Below are positions 8,531 through 17,000 of a stretch of 64,000 bases of DNA, piece by piece. A program made the translations under genes and the position numbers. A model generated the notes under the pieces. The model had not been told where the DNA came from. It saw nothing but the letters and a program-made list of their open reading frames with translations, and ran no database searches. Within the stretch, counting starts at the first letter, position 1. The number at the start of each line of letters is the position of its first letter. This DNA is from CAHJWH01 sp965198905 (lineage in GTDB: Bacteria > Pseudomonadota > Alphaproteobacteria > Caulobacterales > Caulobacteraceae): contig OZ240678.1 of assembly GCA_965198905.1 (NCBI GenBank), positions 3,658,001-3,722,000 on the forward strand. The letters are read 5' to 3'.

Positions 8531-9907
8531 ATGCAGCGCTGGACGCCCTCCAGCTGGCGGTCCAAGCCGGCCAAGCACATCCCCGCAGACTATCCCGACA
8601 TCGACGCCCTGGCGGCCGTGGAGAATCGGCTGCGGGCCATGCCGCCGCTGGTGTTCGCCGGCGAAGCGCGGCGGCTGAAGGGGCTGCTCGGCCAGGTGGC
8701 TGAGGGCAAGGCGTTCCTGCTGCAGGGCGGGGACTGCGCCGAGAGCTTTCGCGAGTTCCATGCCGACAACATCCGCGACACCTTTCGGCTGATCCTGCAG
8801 ATGGCGGTGGTCCTGACCTTCGCCGGGGGCAAGCCGGTGGTGAAGGTCGGCCGGCTGGCGGGCCAGTTCGCCAAGCCCCGCTCAGAACCTATCGAGACCA
8901 TCGGCGGGGTGACGCTGCCGTCCTATCGCGGCGACAATATCAACGGGCCGGAGTTCGACCTCGCCTCGCGCACGCCCGATCCCGAACGCCTGGTCAAGGC
9001 CTATGGCCAGTCGGCCTCGACGCTGAACCTGCTGCGCGCCTATGCGGGGGGCGGTTACGCCGACCTCTACAACATCCACAACTGGACCCAGGGCTATGTC
9101 GACGACAGCCCCCTCGGCGCCCGCTACCGGGAGCTGACCGACAAGATCAGCGAGGCCCTGACCTTCATGGCCGCCGTCGGCGTCACGCCGGAAACGCACC
9201 CGGACCTGAAGCGGGTGGAGGTCTTCACCAGCCACGAAGCCCTGCTGCTTGGCTTTGAGGAGGCCATGACCCGCGTTGACAGCCAGGGCGGAGACTGGTT
9301 CGACACCTCCGCCCACATGCTGTGGATCGGCGAGCGCACCCGGGGCCTGGACGGCGCCCACGTCGAGTTCATGAAGGGGATCAAGAACCCCATCGGCTGC
9401 AAGTGCGGCCCCACCATGGAGCCGGACGACCTGCTGCGGCTGATCGACGTCCTCAATCCGAACAACGAGGCGGGCCGGCTGACGGTGATCGGCCGCTTCG
9501 GTTCCGACAAGGTCGAGGCGCGCCTGCCGGCGCTGATGCGGGCGACAGCGCGGGCCGGCCGCAAGGTGGTCTGGTCCATCGACCCCATGCACGGCAACAT
9601 CCTGAAAGCAGCCAACGGCTACAAGACCCGCCCCTTCGACCGTATCCTGAAGGAGGTGCGCGCCTTCGTGGAGATCGCGCGCGCCGAGGGCGTGCACCCC
9701 GGCGGCCTGCACCTGGAGATGACCGGCCAGAACGTGACCGAGTGCCTGGGCGGCGCCCGGGCCCTGGCCGAGGACGAGCTGTCGCATCGCTACCACACGC
9801 ACTGCGACCCACGTCTGAACGCCGATCAGGCGCTGGAGCTGGCTTTCCTGGTGGCCGAGAACCTCAAGGTGGCGCGGACCGCACCAGCCTGGGCTGCGGC
9901 GGGCTGA
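8531..9907 (+). CDS. aroG: Class II 3-deoxy-7-phosphoheptulonate (DAHP) synthase
   Basis: Condenses phosphoenolpyruvate and erythrose 4-phosphate, the first step of the shikimate pathway. The protein (458 residues) is the plant-like class II type, unrelated in sequence to E. coli AroF/G/H. Hallmarks are LQGGDCAESF with a metal-binding Cys, VVKVGRLAGQFAKPRS, YRGDNING, NIHNWTQGYV, MLWIGERTRGLDGAHVEF, NPIGCKCGP, WSIDPMHGN and HLEMTGQNVTEC. It supplies precursors for the tryptophan genes found about 50 kb further on. It is convergent with the GMC oxidoreductase gene with a 20-bp gap. The symbol aroG is used loosely; class II enzymes are variously named aroG, aroF or aroA. Confidence 0.95.
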   Translation: MQRWTPSSWRSKPAKHIPADYPDIDALAAVENRLRAMPPLVFAGEARRLKGLLGQVAEGKAFLLQGGDCAESFREFHADNIRDTFRLILQMAVVLTFAGGKPVVKVGRLAGQFAKPRSEPIETIGGVTLPSYRGDNINGPEFDLASRTPDPERLVKAYGQSASTLNLLRAYAGGGYADLYNIHNWTQGYVDDSPLGARYRELTDKISEALTFMAAVGVTPETHPDLKRVEVFTSHEALLLGFEEAMTRVDSQGGDWFDTSAHMLWIGERTRGLDGAHVEFMKGIKNPIGCKCGPTMEPDDLLRLIDVLNPNNEAGRLTVIGRFGSDKVEARLPALMRATARAGRKVVWSIDPMHGNILKAANGYKTRPFDRILKEVRAFVEIARAEGVHPGGLHLEMTGQNVTECLGGARALAEDELSHRYHTHCDPRLNADQALELAFLVAENLKVARTAPAWAAAG

Positions 9908-9927
9908 CCCGTCGCGGCCCGGCAGGG

Positions 9928-11595
9928 TCAGGCCGTCGCCAACACCCGTCCCCGGATCATGTCGACCGCCTTTTCGGCGATCATGATGGTGGGCGCATTG
10001 GTGTTGCCGCTGGTCAGGCGCGGCATGATCGAGGCGTCCACGACACGCAGGCCCTGAACCCCGTTCACCCGCAGCTCGGTATCGACCACCGCTGACGCGT
10101 CCCCGCCCATCCGGCAGGTGCCGACGGGATGGTAGATGGTGGTGCCCGCCGCCTTGGCGAAGGCCAGCAGTTGCGCGTCGTTCGTCAGCTTGGGACCGGG
10201 ATTGATCTCGTGATCGATCAGCTTGGCGAGGGCAGGCTGGCCGGCGATACGCTTGGCCCACCTGAGGCCCGCCACCGCGACCTCCTGGTCCAAGGGGTCC
10301 TCCAGGTAGTTGGCCACGATCGCTGGGTGCGCCGCCGGATCGGCGGATCGGATGCGAACATGGCCCCGGGACTCCGGCCGAAGCTGGCAGGGCGCAAGCG
10401 TCAGGCCGGGTTCGTGCTCCAGCACCATCTTCTGGTTCTGCGCCAACTGCTCCAGGTCCATGGTGGCGGGCAGGATATGGAACTGCAGGTCGGGGGTGGC
10501 GAGCCCCGGGCGGCTCTTGGCGAAGGCGGCGACATGGGCGGCGGACAGGGTCAGCAGCCCCTTGCGATGCAGGGCGTAGTTCAGCACTTCCTTGAGGAAC
10601 CGCGGGCCGTGAGACTGCTCGTTGACGCTGAGCAGCCCCGCCTTGAGGCGGAACCGCGCGCCGAGGACATAGTGGTCCTGCAGCCCCTCGCCGACCTCCG
10701 GGCGATCGACCAGGACGGCCACGCCGGCTTCGGCCAGCACGGCGGCGGGGCCTATGCCCGACAGCTGCAGCAGCTGGGGGGAGTTGATGGCGCCGCCGCA
10801 CAGGATCACCTCCGCCGACGCCTTGGCGATCCTCTGGCGGCCGTCCTGGGTGAAGGCGACGCCCACGACGCGCCGGCCTTCGAACAGGATGCGCGACGCC
10901 AGGGCGTGGGTCTCGACCCGCAGATTCGGCCGACCCATGGCCGGGTGCAGGTAGGCAGACGCCGCCGAGCATCTCAGTCCATTGCGCTGGGTCACCTGGA
11001 ACCAGCCGGCGCCCTCCTGATCTAGGCCATTCAGGTCGGCGCGGCGGGGCAGGCCGGCCTGCACGCAGGCCTCGATCGCCGCTTCGGAGATGTCGTGGGT
11101 CTCCATGTCCGAGACGTGCAACGGACCGCCCGTGGCGTGCCGCTCCGCATCCAGCGACAGTTCGGGCCGGGTCTGGTTCTGCGCCCGGCGGAAGTAGGGC
11201 AGCACATCGTCCCAGCTCCAGCCGGCGGCCCCCAGTTGGCGCCAGCCGTCGTAATCTTGCGCCTGACCGCGGACGTACAGCATGGCGTTGATGGAGGAGG
11301 AGCCCCCCAGCACCTTGCCCCGAGGCCAAAGGTGCGCCCGGCCCGCACCGTCCGGCTCGGTCCTGTACAGCCAGTTGACCTTGGGATCGGTCAGGGTGGT
11401 GGCGTAGCCCACGGGGATGTGGATCATCAGGTTGGACATGAACTGTCCAAGGTTGTGGAGCGGCCGGTCGTCGCCGCCGGCCTCGATCAGGATCACGCGC
11501 ACCTTGGGGTCTTCGGACAGCCGCGCCGCCACCACGCAACCCGCTGAGCCCGCGCCGACGACCACGTAATCGGCCTCAAAGCGATCTTCGCCCAT
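9928..11595 (-). CDS. GMC-family FAD oxidoreductase (choline/alcohol dehydrogenase-like)
   Basis: A 555-residue flavoprotein of the glucose-methanol-choline family, which oxidises alcohols with FAD. The N-terminal FAD fold is DYVVVGAGSAGCVVAARLSE. The first GMC signature is GKVLGGSSSINAMLYVRG and the second is GGAINSPQLLQLSGIGP. The C-terminal active site has YHPVGTCRMGGD with its catalytic His, and SGNTNAPTIMIAEKA. It lacks a signal peptide, so it is probably cytosolic. The ATG used begins MGEDRF, with GAGG six bases upstream; earlier ATG and TTG codons two and four positions upstream are possible. BetA-like by overall layout, but no betaine genes are near, so the substrate is open. Confidence 0.9.
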   Translation of the reverse strand: MGEDRFEADYVVVGAGSAGCVVAARLSEDPKVRVILIEAGGDDRPLHNLGQFMSNLMIHIPVGYATTLTDPKVNWLYRTEPDGAGRAHLWPRGKVLGGSSSINAMLYVRGQAQDYDGWRQLGAAGWSWDDVLPYFRRAQNQTRPELSLDAERHATGGPLHVSDMETHDISEAAIEACVQAGLPRRADLNGLDQEGAGWFQVTQRNGLRCSAASAYLHPAMGRPNLRVETHALASRILFEGRRVVGVAFTQDGRQRIAKASAEVILCGGAINSPQLLQLSGIGPAAVLAEAGVAVLVDRPEVGEGLQDHYVLGARFRLKAGLLSVNEQSHGPRFLKEVLNYALHRKGLLTLSAAHVAAFAKSRPGLATPDLQFHILPATMDLEQLAQNQKMVLEHEPGLTLAPCQLRPESRGHVRIRSADPAAHPAIVANYLEDPLDQEVAVAGLRWAKRIAGQPALAKLIDHEINPGPKLTNDAQLLAFAKAAGTTIYHPVGTCRMGGDASAVVDTELRVNGVQGLRVVDASIMPRLTSGNTNAPTIMIAEKAVDMIRGRVLATA

Positions 11596-11607
11596 CGTCA
11601 TCCTCAA

Positions 11608-11916
11608 TCATACCCCAGCGGATCCCGGCGCACAGGCTTTCCTTATGATCGGGATTTGTCCACTGCTGGAGCCGGTTGACGTCAGGCATAAACGCCAGCA
11701 GTCGCCCCATCCCGAGCCCGTCGAAGGACGAGGCGTCCACCGCCTGCGCCGCGGCCTCGTCCTTCGACGGGCGAAAGGCATGAGGCCGAGTGTAAGCTCA
11801 GCGAGTTCGCTCATCGTCACCCCGCTCGAAGGCCATGCGGGCGGGGAGGGCGCCTGTCAGCCGTGACATCTCCGCCTCCGCCCGCTAGGCGGAGACCAGG
11901 ACCCGAGGAGCGATTC
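11608..11916. other. Intergenic region between GMC oxidoreductase and MaoC gene
   Basis: About 300 bases separate two divergent genes. The stretch holds one perfect long inverted repeat (listed separately) and AT-richer sequence near the GMC start, where a promoter would be expected. A GAGGAG ribosome site at 11905-11910 belongs to the MaoC gene. Short open frames here have no ribosome site or recognisable content and are not called. Confidence 0.6.
11716..11772. repeat. Palindromic repeat element (perfect 19-bp inverted repeat, 19-nt loop)
   Basis: GCCCGTCGAAGGACGAGGC at 11716-11734 is matched exactly, in reverse complement, at 11754-11772. The GTCGAAGGACGAGG core resembles small dispersed palindromes common between genes in Caulobacterales; that family statement is from memory, and only this copy is seen here. 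No T-run follows, so it is more likely a REP/MITE-like element than a simple terminator. Confidence 0.75.
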
Positions 11917-12402
11917 ATGGCCGGCCTGTATTTCGAGGAGCTGGAGCCGGGAAGCCGGTTCAGCCACGACATCCGGCGCACGGTGACCGAGACCGACAAC
12001 GTCCTGATCAGCACGCTGACCCACAACCCCGCCGCCATCCACCTGGACGTCGAGGCCGGGCGCGCCTCGCCGTACGGTCAGGTGCTGGTCAACAGCGTGT
12101 TCACCCTGGGGCTGATGGTCGGCGTCTCGGTGGGCGACACCACGCTCGGCACCACCATCGCCAACCTCGGCTGGGACGAGGTGCGCTTCCCCAAGCCGGT
12201 CTTCATCGGCGACACCTTGCGCACCGAGACCGAGGTGGTGGAGGCGCGGCCCAGCCGCTCGCGCCCGGACGCCGGCATCGTCGTCTTCCGTCACACCAGC
12301 TTCAACCAGCGCGAGGAGATGGTCGCCACCTGCCTGCGGTCGGCCCTGATGTTCAAGCGGCCGCAGAAGGACGTGGACGACCGAGAAAGCGACGGCGGCT
12401 GA
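11917..12402 (+). CDS. MaoC-like hotdog-fold dehydratase
   Basis: A 161-residue single hotdog-domain protein. MaoC-type enzymes hydrate enoyl-CoA thioesters; the closest subgroup by eye is the mesaconyl-CoA or itaconyl-CoA hydratase-like one. Visible blocks are YFEELEPGSRF at the N-terminus, the catalytic Asp/His-like region NPAAIHLDVE, SPYGQVLVNSVFTLGLMVG, and the second beta stretch GWDEVRFPKPVFIGDTLRTETEV. A good GAGGAG sits six bases before the ATG. It is followed 38 bp later by cysD; whether it is co-transcribed with sulfur assimilation genes is unclear. The CoA substrate cannot be deduced. Confidence 0.85.
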   Translation: MAGLYFEELEPGSRFSHDIRRTVTETDNVLISTLTHNPAAIHLDVEAGRASPYGQVLVNSVFTLGLMVGVSVGDTTLGTTIANLGWDEVRFPKPVFIGDTLRTETEVVEARPSRSRPDAGIVVFRHTSFNQREEMVATCLRSALMFKRPQKDVDDRESDGG

Positions 12403-12440
12403 TACTCCCTAGATAGAGGCTGAAACCAACTGCTGGACCC

Positions 12441-13367
12441 ATGTCGCTCACACCGCCCGCCCCTACCGTCGCCCTGACCCATCTCCAGCGCCTGGAGGCC
12501 GAGTCGATACACATCCTGCGGGAGGTGGTGGCGGAGGTGGAGCGGCCGGTGATGCTGTATTCGGTCGGCAAGGACAGCGCGGTGATGCTGCACCTGGCGC
12601 GCAAGGCGTTCTATCCGAGCCCCCCGCCGTTCCCGCTGCTGCACGTGGACACCACGTGGAAGTTCAAGGCCATGTACGAGCTGCGCGACCGGGCGGCCAA
12701 GGCCGCCGGCATGGAGCTGCTGGTCTACCAGAACCCCGAGGCCATCGAACGCGGTATCAATCCGTTCGACCACGGCCCGCTGCACACCGACATGTGGAAG
12801 ACCGAGGGGCTAAAGCAGGCGCTGGACAAGTACGGCTTTGACGCGGCCTTCGGCGGGGCGAGGCGTGACGAGGAGAAGTCCCGCGCCAAGGAGCGCGTCT
12901 TCTCCTTCCGCTCGCAGAATCATCGCTGGGACCCCAAGACCCAGCGGCCGGAGCTGTGGAACCTGTACAACGCGCGCAAGGCCAAGGGTGAGAGCCTGCG
13001 GGTGTTCCCGATCTCCAACTGGACCGAGCTGGACATCTGGCAGTACATCCACCTGAACGACATCGAGATCGTGCCGCTCTACTTCTCCGAACGCCGCCCC
13101 ACGGTGGAGCGGGACGGCCTGCTGCTGATGGTCGACGACGAGCGCTTCCGCCTGAAGCCGGGCGAGGTCCCGCAGATGCGCTCGATCCGTTTTCGCACGC
13201 TGGGCTGCTACCCGCTCACCGGCGCTGTGGAGAGCACCGCCTCCACCCTGCCGCAGGTGATCCAGGAGATGCTGCTCACCACCACGTCGGAGCGTCAGGG
13301 CCGCGCCATCGACAAGGACGCGGGCGACGCCAGCATGGAGAAGAAGAAACAGGAGGGCTACTTCTGA
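12441..13367 (+). CDS. cysD: Sulfate adenylyltransferase subunit 2
   Basis: The catalytic subunit of ATP sulfurylase, forming adenosine 5'-phosphosulfate from sulfate and ATP together with CysN. The 308-residue protein belongs to the PP-loop ATP pyrophosphatase superfamily; the loop appears as LYSVGKDSAVMLHLARKAF near residue 36. The blocks FPLLHVDTTWKFKAMYE, AFGGARRDEEKSRAKERVFS, and WTELDIWQYI are typical of CysD. It ends with the conserved GRAIDKD and KKKQEGYF. The stop codon shares one base with the cysNC start (TGATG), indicating a tightly coupled operon cysD-cysNC-cysQ. Confidence 0.97.
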   Translation: MSLTPPAPTVALTHLQRLEAESIHILREVVAEVERPVMLYSVGKDSAVMLHLARKAFYPSPPPFPLLHVDTTWKFKAMYELRDRAAKAAGMELLVYQNPEAIERGINPFDHGPLHTDMWKTEGLKQALDKYGFDAAFGGARRDEEKSRAKERVFSFRSQNHRWDPKTQRPELWNLYNARKAKGESLRVFPISNWTELDIWQYIHLNDIEIVPLYFSERRPTVERDGLLLMVDDERFRLKPGEVPQMRSIRFRTLGCYPLTGAVESTASTLPQVIQEMLLTTTSERQGRAIDKDAGDASMEKKKQEGYF

Positions 13368-15328
13368 TGAGCGAAGATATAACCCTCAACGACATAGTTC
13401 TGAGTACATCCGAGCCTCCCTCGGTCTACCAGGTCGAGAGCCTGATCGCCGAGGACATAGACGCTTATCTGGAGCTGCACCAGCACAAGAGCTTGCTGCG
13501 CTTCATCACCTGCGGCTCGGTGGACGACGGCAAGTCGACCCTGATCGGACGGCTGCTCTACGACTCCAAGATGATCTTCGAGGACCAGCTCGCGGCGCTG
13601 GAGGCCGACAGCAAGCGCGTCGGCACGCAAGGGCAGGACATCGACTTCGCCCTGCTGGTGGACGGGCTGGCGGCGGAGCGCGAGCAGGGCATCACGATCG
13701 ATGTGGCCTACCGCTTCTTCGCCACCGAGAAGCGCAAGTTCATCGTCGCCGACACCCCCGGCCACGAGCAGTACACCCGCAACATGGTCACCGGCGCCTC
13801 CACCGCCGACCTGGCCGTGATCCTGATCGACGCGCGCAAGGGCGTGCTGACCCAGACTCGCCGACACAGCTACCTGGCGCACCTGATCGGCATCCGGAAC
13901 CTGGTTCTGGCGGTGAACAAGATGGACCTGATCGGCTACGACAGGGCCAAATACGAGGCGATCGTGGCCGACTATTCGGCCTTTGCCGAGAGCATCGGCA
14001 TCCAAGCCTTCACCGCCATGCCGATCTCAGGCTTCAAGGGCGACAACATCACCGCGCGCTCGGCCAACACGCCCTGGTACTCGGGCCCGACCCTGATGGA
14101 GCACCTGGAGAGCGTGGAGCTGGACGTGACCAGCGACCAGGACAAGCCCTTCCGCATGCCGGTGCAGTGGGTAAATCGCCCCAACCTCGACTTCCGCGGC
14201 TTCTCCGGCCTGATCGCTGCCGGGCGGGTGAAGCCCGGCGACGCCATCCGCGTATTGCCGTCCGGCAAGACCTCTACAATCAAGCAGATCATCACCTTCG
14301 ACGGGGAGCTGGAGGCGGCCGTGGCCGGCCAGTCGGTGACCCTGACCCTGAACGACGAGGTCGACTGCTCTCGGGGCGATGTGATCAGCGTCGCCAACTC
14401 GCCGCCTGAGGTCGCTGACCAGTTCGAGGCGACGCTGGTGTGGATGGCCGACGAGCCCATGCTGGCGGGCAGGGCCTATCTGATGAAGCTGGCCACCCAG
14501 AGCGTCTCCGCCACGGTCCAGGCGCCCAAATACCTGGTCAACGTCAACACCTTGGAGCACCTGGCGGCCAAGACGCTGGAGCTGAACGCCATCGGGGTGG
14601 CGACGCTCTCCACCGACAAGCCGATCGTGTTCGAGCCCTATGCCGACAGCCGCACGGCCCCCAACAAGACGTTGGGCGGCTTCATCCTGATCGACAAGAT
14701 CACCAACGCCACCGTGGCGGCCGGGATGCTGAATTTCGCCCTGCGCCGCAGCCAGAACGTCCACTGGCAGGCCACCGACATCGGCCGCAGCCACCATGCG
14801 GGCCTGAAGAACCAGAAGCCGGCGGTGCTTTGGCTCACCGGGCTCTCGGGCGCCGGCAAGTCGACCATCGCCAACCTGGTGGAGGGCAAGCTGGCGCGGA
14901 TGAACCGCCACACCTTCCTGCTCGACGGCGACAACGTGCGCCACGGGCTGAACAAGGACCTGGGCTTCACCGACGCCGACCGGGTGGAGAACATCCGAAG
15001 GGTAGGGGAGGTGGCCAAGCTGATGACCGACGCCGGCCTGATCGTCATCACCGCCTTCATCTCGCCGTTCCGGGCGGAGCGCGACATGGTGCGCGCCATG
15101 ATCCCCTCGGGCGAGTTCTACGAGGTCCACATCGACACGACGCTGGCGGAGGCCGAACGGCGCGACGTGAAGGGCCTCTACGCCAAGGCCCGCGCCGGCC
15201 AGCTGAAGAACTTCACCGGCGTCGACAGCCCCTACGAGGCGCCTCTGACCCCCGAACTGCGCATCGATACGACCGCGATGACGGCGGACGAAGCCGCCCA
15301 GCTGATCGTAGATACGCTCATCCCATGA
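13367..15328 (+). CDS. cysNC: Bifunctional sulfate adenylyltransferase subunit 1 / adenylylsulfate kinase
   Basis: A fusion of the CysN GTPase, which powers ATP sulfurylase, with CysC, which phosphorylates APS to PAPS. Residues 40-470 form an EF-Tu-like GTPase: P-loop CGSVDDGKST (49-58), switch region EREQGITIDVAYR, DTPGHEQYTRNM, and NKMDLIGY. From about residue 480 an APS kinase domain follows, with P-loop LSGAGKST (about 493-500), DGDNVRHGLNKDLGF, and a phosphoryl-transfer segment FISPFRAERDM. At 653 residues it has the usual length for the rhizobial NodQ-like fusion. It starts one base before the cysD stop ends and overlaps cysQ by four bases. Confidence 0.97.
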   Translation: MSEDITLNDIVLSTSEPPSVYQVESLIAEDIDAYLELHQHKSLLRFITCGSVDDGKSTLIGRLLYDSKMIFEDQLAALEADSKRVGTQGQDIDFALLVDGLAAEREQGITIDVAYRFFATEKRKFIVADTPGHEQYTRNMVTGASTADLAVILIDARKGVLTQTRRHSYLAHLIGIRNLVLAVNKMDLIGYDRAKYEAIVADYSAFAESIGIQAFTAMPISGFKGDNITARSANTPWYSGPTLMEHLESVELDVTSDQDKPFRMPVQWVNRPNLDFRGFSGLIAAGRVKPGDAIRVLPSGKTSTIKQIITFDGELEAAVAGQSVTLTLNDEVDCSRGDVISVANSPPEVADQFEATLVWMADEPMLAGRAYLMKLATQSVSATVQAPKYLVNVNTLEHLAAKTLELNAIGVATLSTDKPIVFEPYADSRTAPNKTLGGFILIDKITNATVAAGMLNFALRRSQNVHWQATDIGRSHHAGLKNQKPAVLWLTGLSGAGKSTIANLVEGKLARMNRHTFLLDGDNVRHGLNKDLGFTDADRVENIRRVGEVAKLMTDAGLIVITAFISPFRAERDMVRAMIPSGEFYEVHIDTTLAEAERRDVKGLYAKARAGQLKNFTGVDSPYEAPLTPELRIDTTAMTADEAAQLIVDTLIP

Positions 15329-16077
15329 TCGCCGGGGACGAGACGGACGCGAGGCTTGCGGAGGTCATCGCCACGACGGCGGGCGAAATCCTGCTGAGCC
15401 TCCAACGCTGCGGCCTCTTCGAGGGCAAGGCCATGGGCAAGGTCGGCGACGAGATGGCCAACGACGTCATCCTGCGCGCCCTGGCCCAGCATCGCCCGGG
15501 AGATCCCGTGCTCTCGGAAGAGGAAACCAACGACACGGCGCGTTGCGGCCACGCTCGGGTCTGGATCGTCGATCCGCTGGACGGCACGCGCGAGTATGGC
15601 GAGGGCCGCACGGACTGGGCTGTCCACGTCGCCCTGGCCATCGACGGCCGAGCGGCTGTGGGCGCCGTGGCCTTGCCAGGGCTGGGCCTGACGCTGTCTT
15701 CGGCTCAGCCACCGGCGCTGCAGCCCGCAAACTCGCCTCCAAAGATGCTGGTCAGCCGGACCCGGCCGGCCGCCGAGGCGCTGGCCGTGGCCAAGCTGCT
15801 GGGGGCGGACCTGCTGCCCATGGGCTCAGCAGGCGCCAAGGCCATGGCGGTGGTGCGCGGCGAGGCGGACATCTACCTGCACTCCGGAGGGCAATACGAA
15901 TGGGACAACTGCGCGCCCGCCGCCGTGGCCCAGGCGTGCGGTCTGCACGTCAGCCGCATCGACGGATCGCCGCTGGTCTACAACAGACCCGATCCTATGC
16001 TGCCCGACCTGCTGATCTGCCGCGCAGAGTACGCCGAGCCTGTACTGGAGGCGGTCACGAAGTTTAAGCCGACCTGA
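15325..16077 (+). CDS. cysQ: 3'(2'),5'-bisphosphate nucleotidase CysQ
   Basis: Removes 3'-phosphoadenosine 5'-phosphate produced downstream of PAPS, preventing its toxic build-up. A 250-residue member of the inositol-phosphatase-like, lithium-sensitive metal phosphatase superfamily. The metal sites are visible: LSEEETND (Glu residues) and VWIVDPLDGTREYGEG, the classic DPxDGT motif, plus the late YEWDNCAPAAVAQACG carrying the second WD-type metal ligand. The ATG overlaps the cysNC stop (ATGA). A short GC-rich hairpin (CGTCGCT paired with AGCGACG) follows 12 bp after the stop and may end the operon, though it lacks a T-run. Confidence 0.93.
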   Translation: MIAGDETDARLAEVIATTAGEILLSLQRCGLFEGKAMGKVGDEMANDVILRALAQHRPGDPVLSEEETNDTARCGHARVWIVDPLDGTREYGEGRTDWAVHVALAIDGRAAVGAVALPGLGLTLSSAQPPALQPANSPPKMLVSRTRPAAEALAVAKLLGADLLPMGSAGAKAMAVVRGEADIYLHSGGQYEWDNCAPAAVAQACGLHVSRIDGSPLVYNRPDPMLPDLLICRAEYAEPVLEAVTKFKPT

Positions 16078-16187
16078 CAGCGGGAGGGGCGTCGCTGGAG
16101 CGACGGTGAGCGGTTACGGACTAGAAGCCGAGATGCGCAGAAGATGTATTATCGGAAATGAGATGACTGCTTAGGCGACTATGCCCG

Positions 16188-17000
16188 TCAGGCGTTCGTC
16201 TCGATCACCATGCCATCATAGGCCGGCTCCACCCCGGCCGGCAGCCGGCGGCGTAAATCCTGGTAGTCGAGGTCGCTGTGCATGTTGGTGAGGACGCCGC
16301 GCGCCGGTTTCAGCTCAGCGATCCAGTCCAGCGCCATTTCCAGGTGGGCGTGGGTGGGATGCGGCGTGTCGCGCAGCGCATCGACGATGAAGACCTCCAC
16401 ACCGGCCAGCGCCTTCATCGCCCCAGGCGGAAGCGCCACCACGTCGCTGCAGTAGCCCACCGGTCCGATGCGGTAGCCGACCGAGCGGATGCCGCCGTGG
16501 TCCTGATCGAAGGTCAGGATCGGGATCGCACCGGACGGACCGCCTACGCCCCACGGAGTGTCGTGCGGCGGTAGCGCCCTGGCCTCGCAGATTGCGGGAT
16601 AGCCGCTGCGGGTCTCAAAGATGTAGTCGAACCGCCGCATGAGCGTGGCGGTCGTAACCGGGTCCATATAACAAGGAATACGCCGCCGCCCCGTCAGGAA
16701 GAACACCCTGAGATCGTCGATGCCGTGAGCCTGGTCGGCGTGGTCGTGGGTGTAAAGCACCGCATCCAGCCGCCGCACCTCCGCCGCCGAGGTCTGCCAG
16801 CGAAGATCGGGTGAGGTGTCGATCAAGATCGTGGTTTCAAGCGATTGTTCTCGTTCGGCTATCTTCTGCACGAGTAAGGAACAGCGCGAACGTCGGTTAC
16901 GGGGCTCGAAAGGGTCGCACTTGCCCCAGATCCCGTCGGCGCGCGGCACGCCGCCCGAGGACCCGCAGCCCAGGATCGTAAAGCGCAGGCGGTCGCTCAT
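16188..17000 (-). CDS. MBL-fold metallo-hydrolase (PhnP/RNase Z-like)
   Basis: A 270-residue metallo-beta-lactamase-fold hydrolase. The N-terminus FTILGCGSSGGVPRADG is typical of the PhnP/YcbG group of small phosphodiesterases. The metal motif THDHADQAHGIDDLR is the THxHxDH-like signature. Later metal ligands are probably supplied by DQDHGG, IVDALRD and the HAHLEMAL histidines. The C-terminal TNMHSDLDYQ also fits the family. It forms the last gene of the leftward run rlpA-tmk-holB-tatD-MBL and overlaps tatD by four bases. Such a gene commonly follows tatD in alphaproteobacteria; the physiological substrate, possibly a cyclic or nucleotide phosphodiester, is not known. Confidence 0.88.
   Translation of the reverse strand: MSDRLRFTILGCGSSGGVPRADGIWGKCDPFEPRNRRSRCSLLVQKIAEREQSLETTILIDTSPDLRWQTSAAEVRRLDAVLYTHDHADQAHGIDDLRVFFLTGRRRIPCYMDPVTTATLMRRFDYIFETRSGYPAICEARALPPHDTPWGVGGPSGAIPILTFDQDHGGIRSVGYRIGPVGYCSDVVALPPGAMKALAGVEVFIVDALRDTPHPTHAHLEMALDWIAELKPARGVLTNMHSDLDYQDLRRRLPAGVEPAYDGMVIETNA

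Noticed and set aside
8882..11539. Very long minus-strand open frame (about 885 codons) spanning the DAHP synthase and GMC genes
   Set aside because: The translation is Arg/Gly/Pro-rich low complexity without motifs and is antisense or out of frame to two genes with clear family signatures; GC-rich DNA creates such frames.
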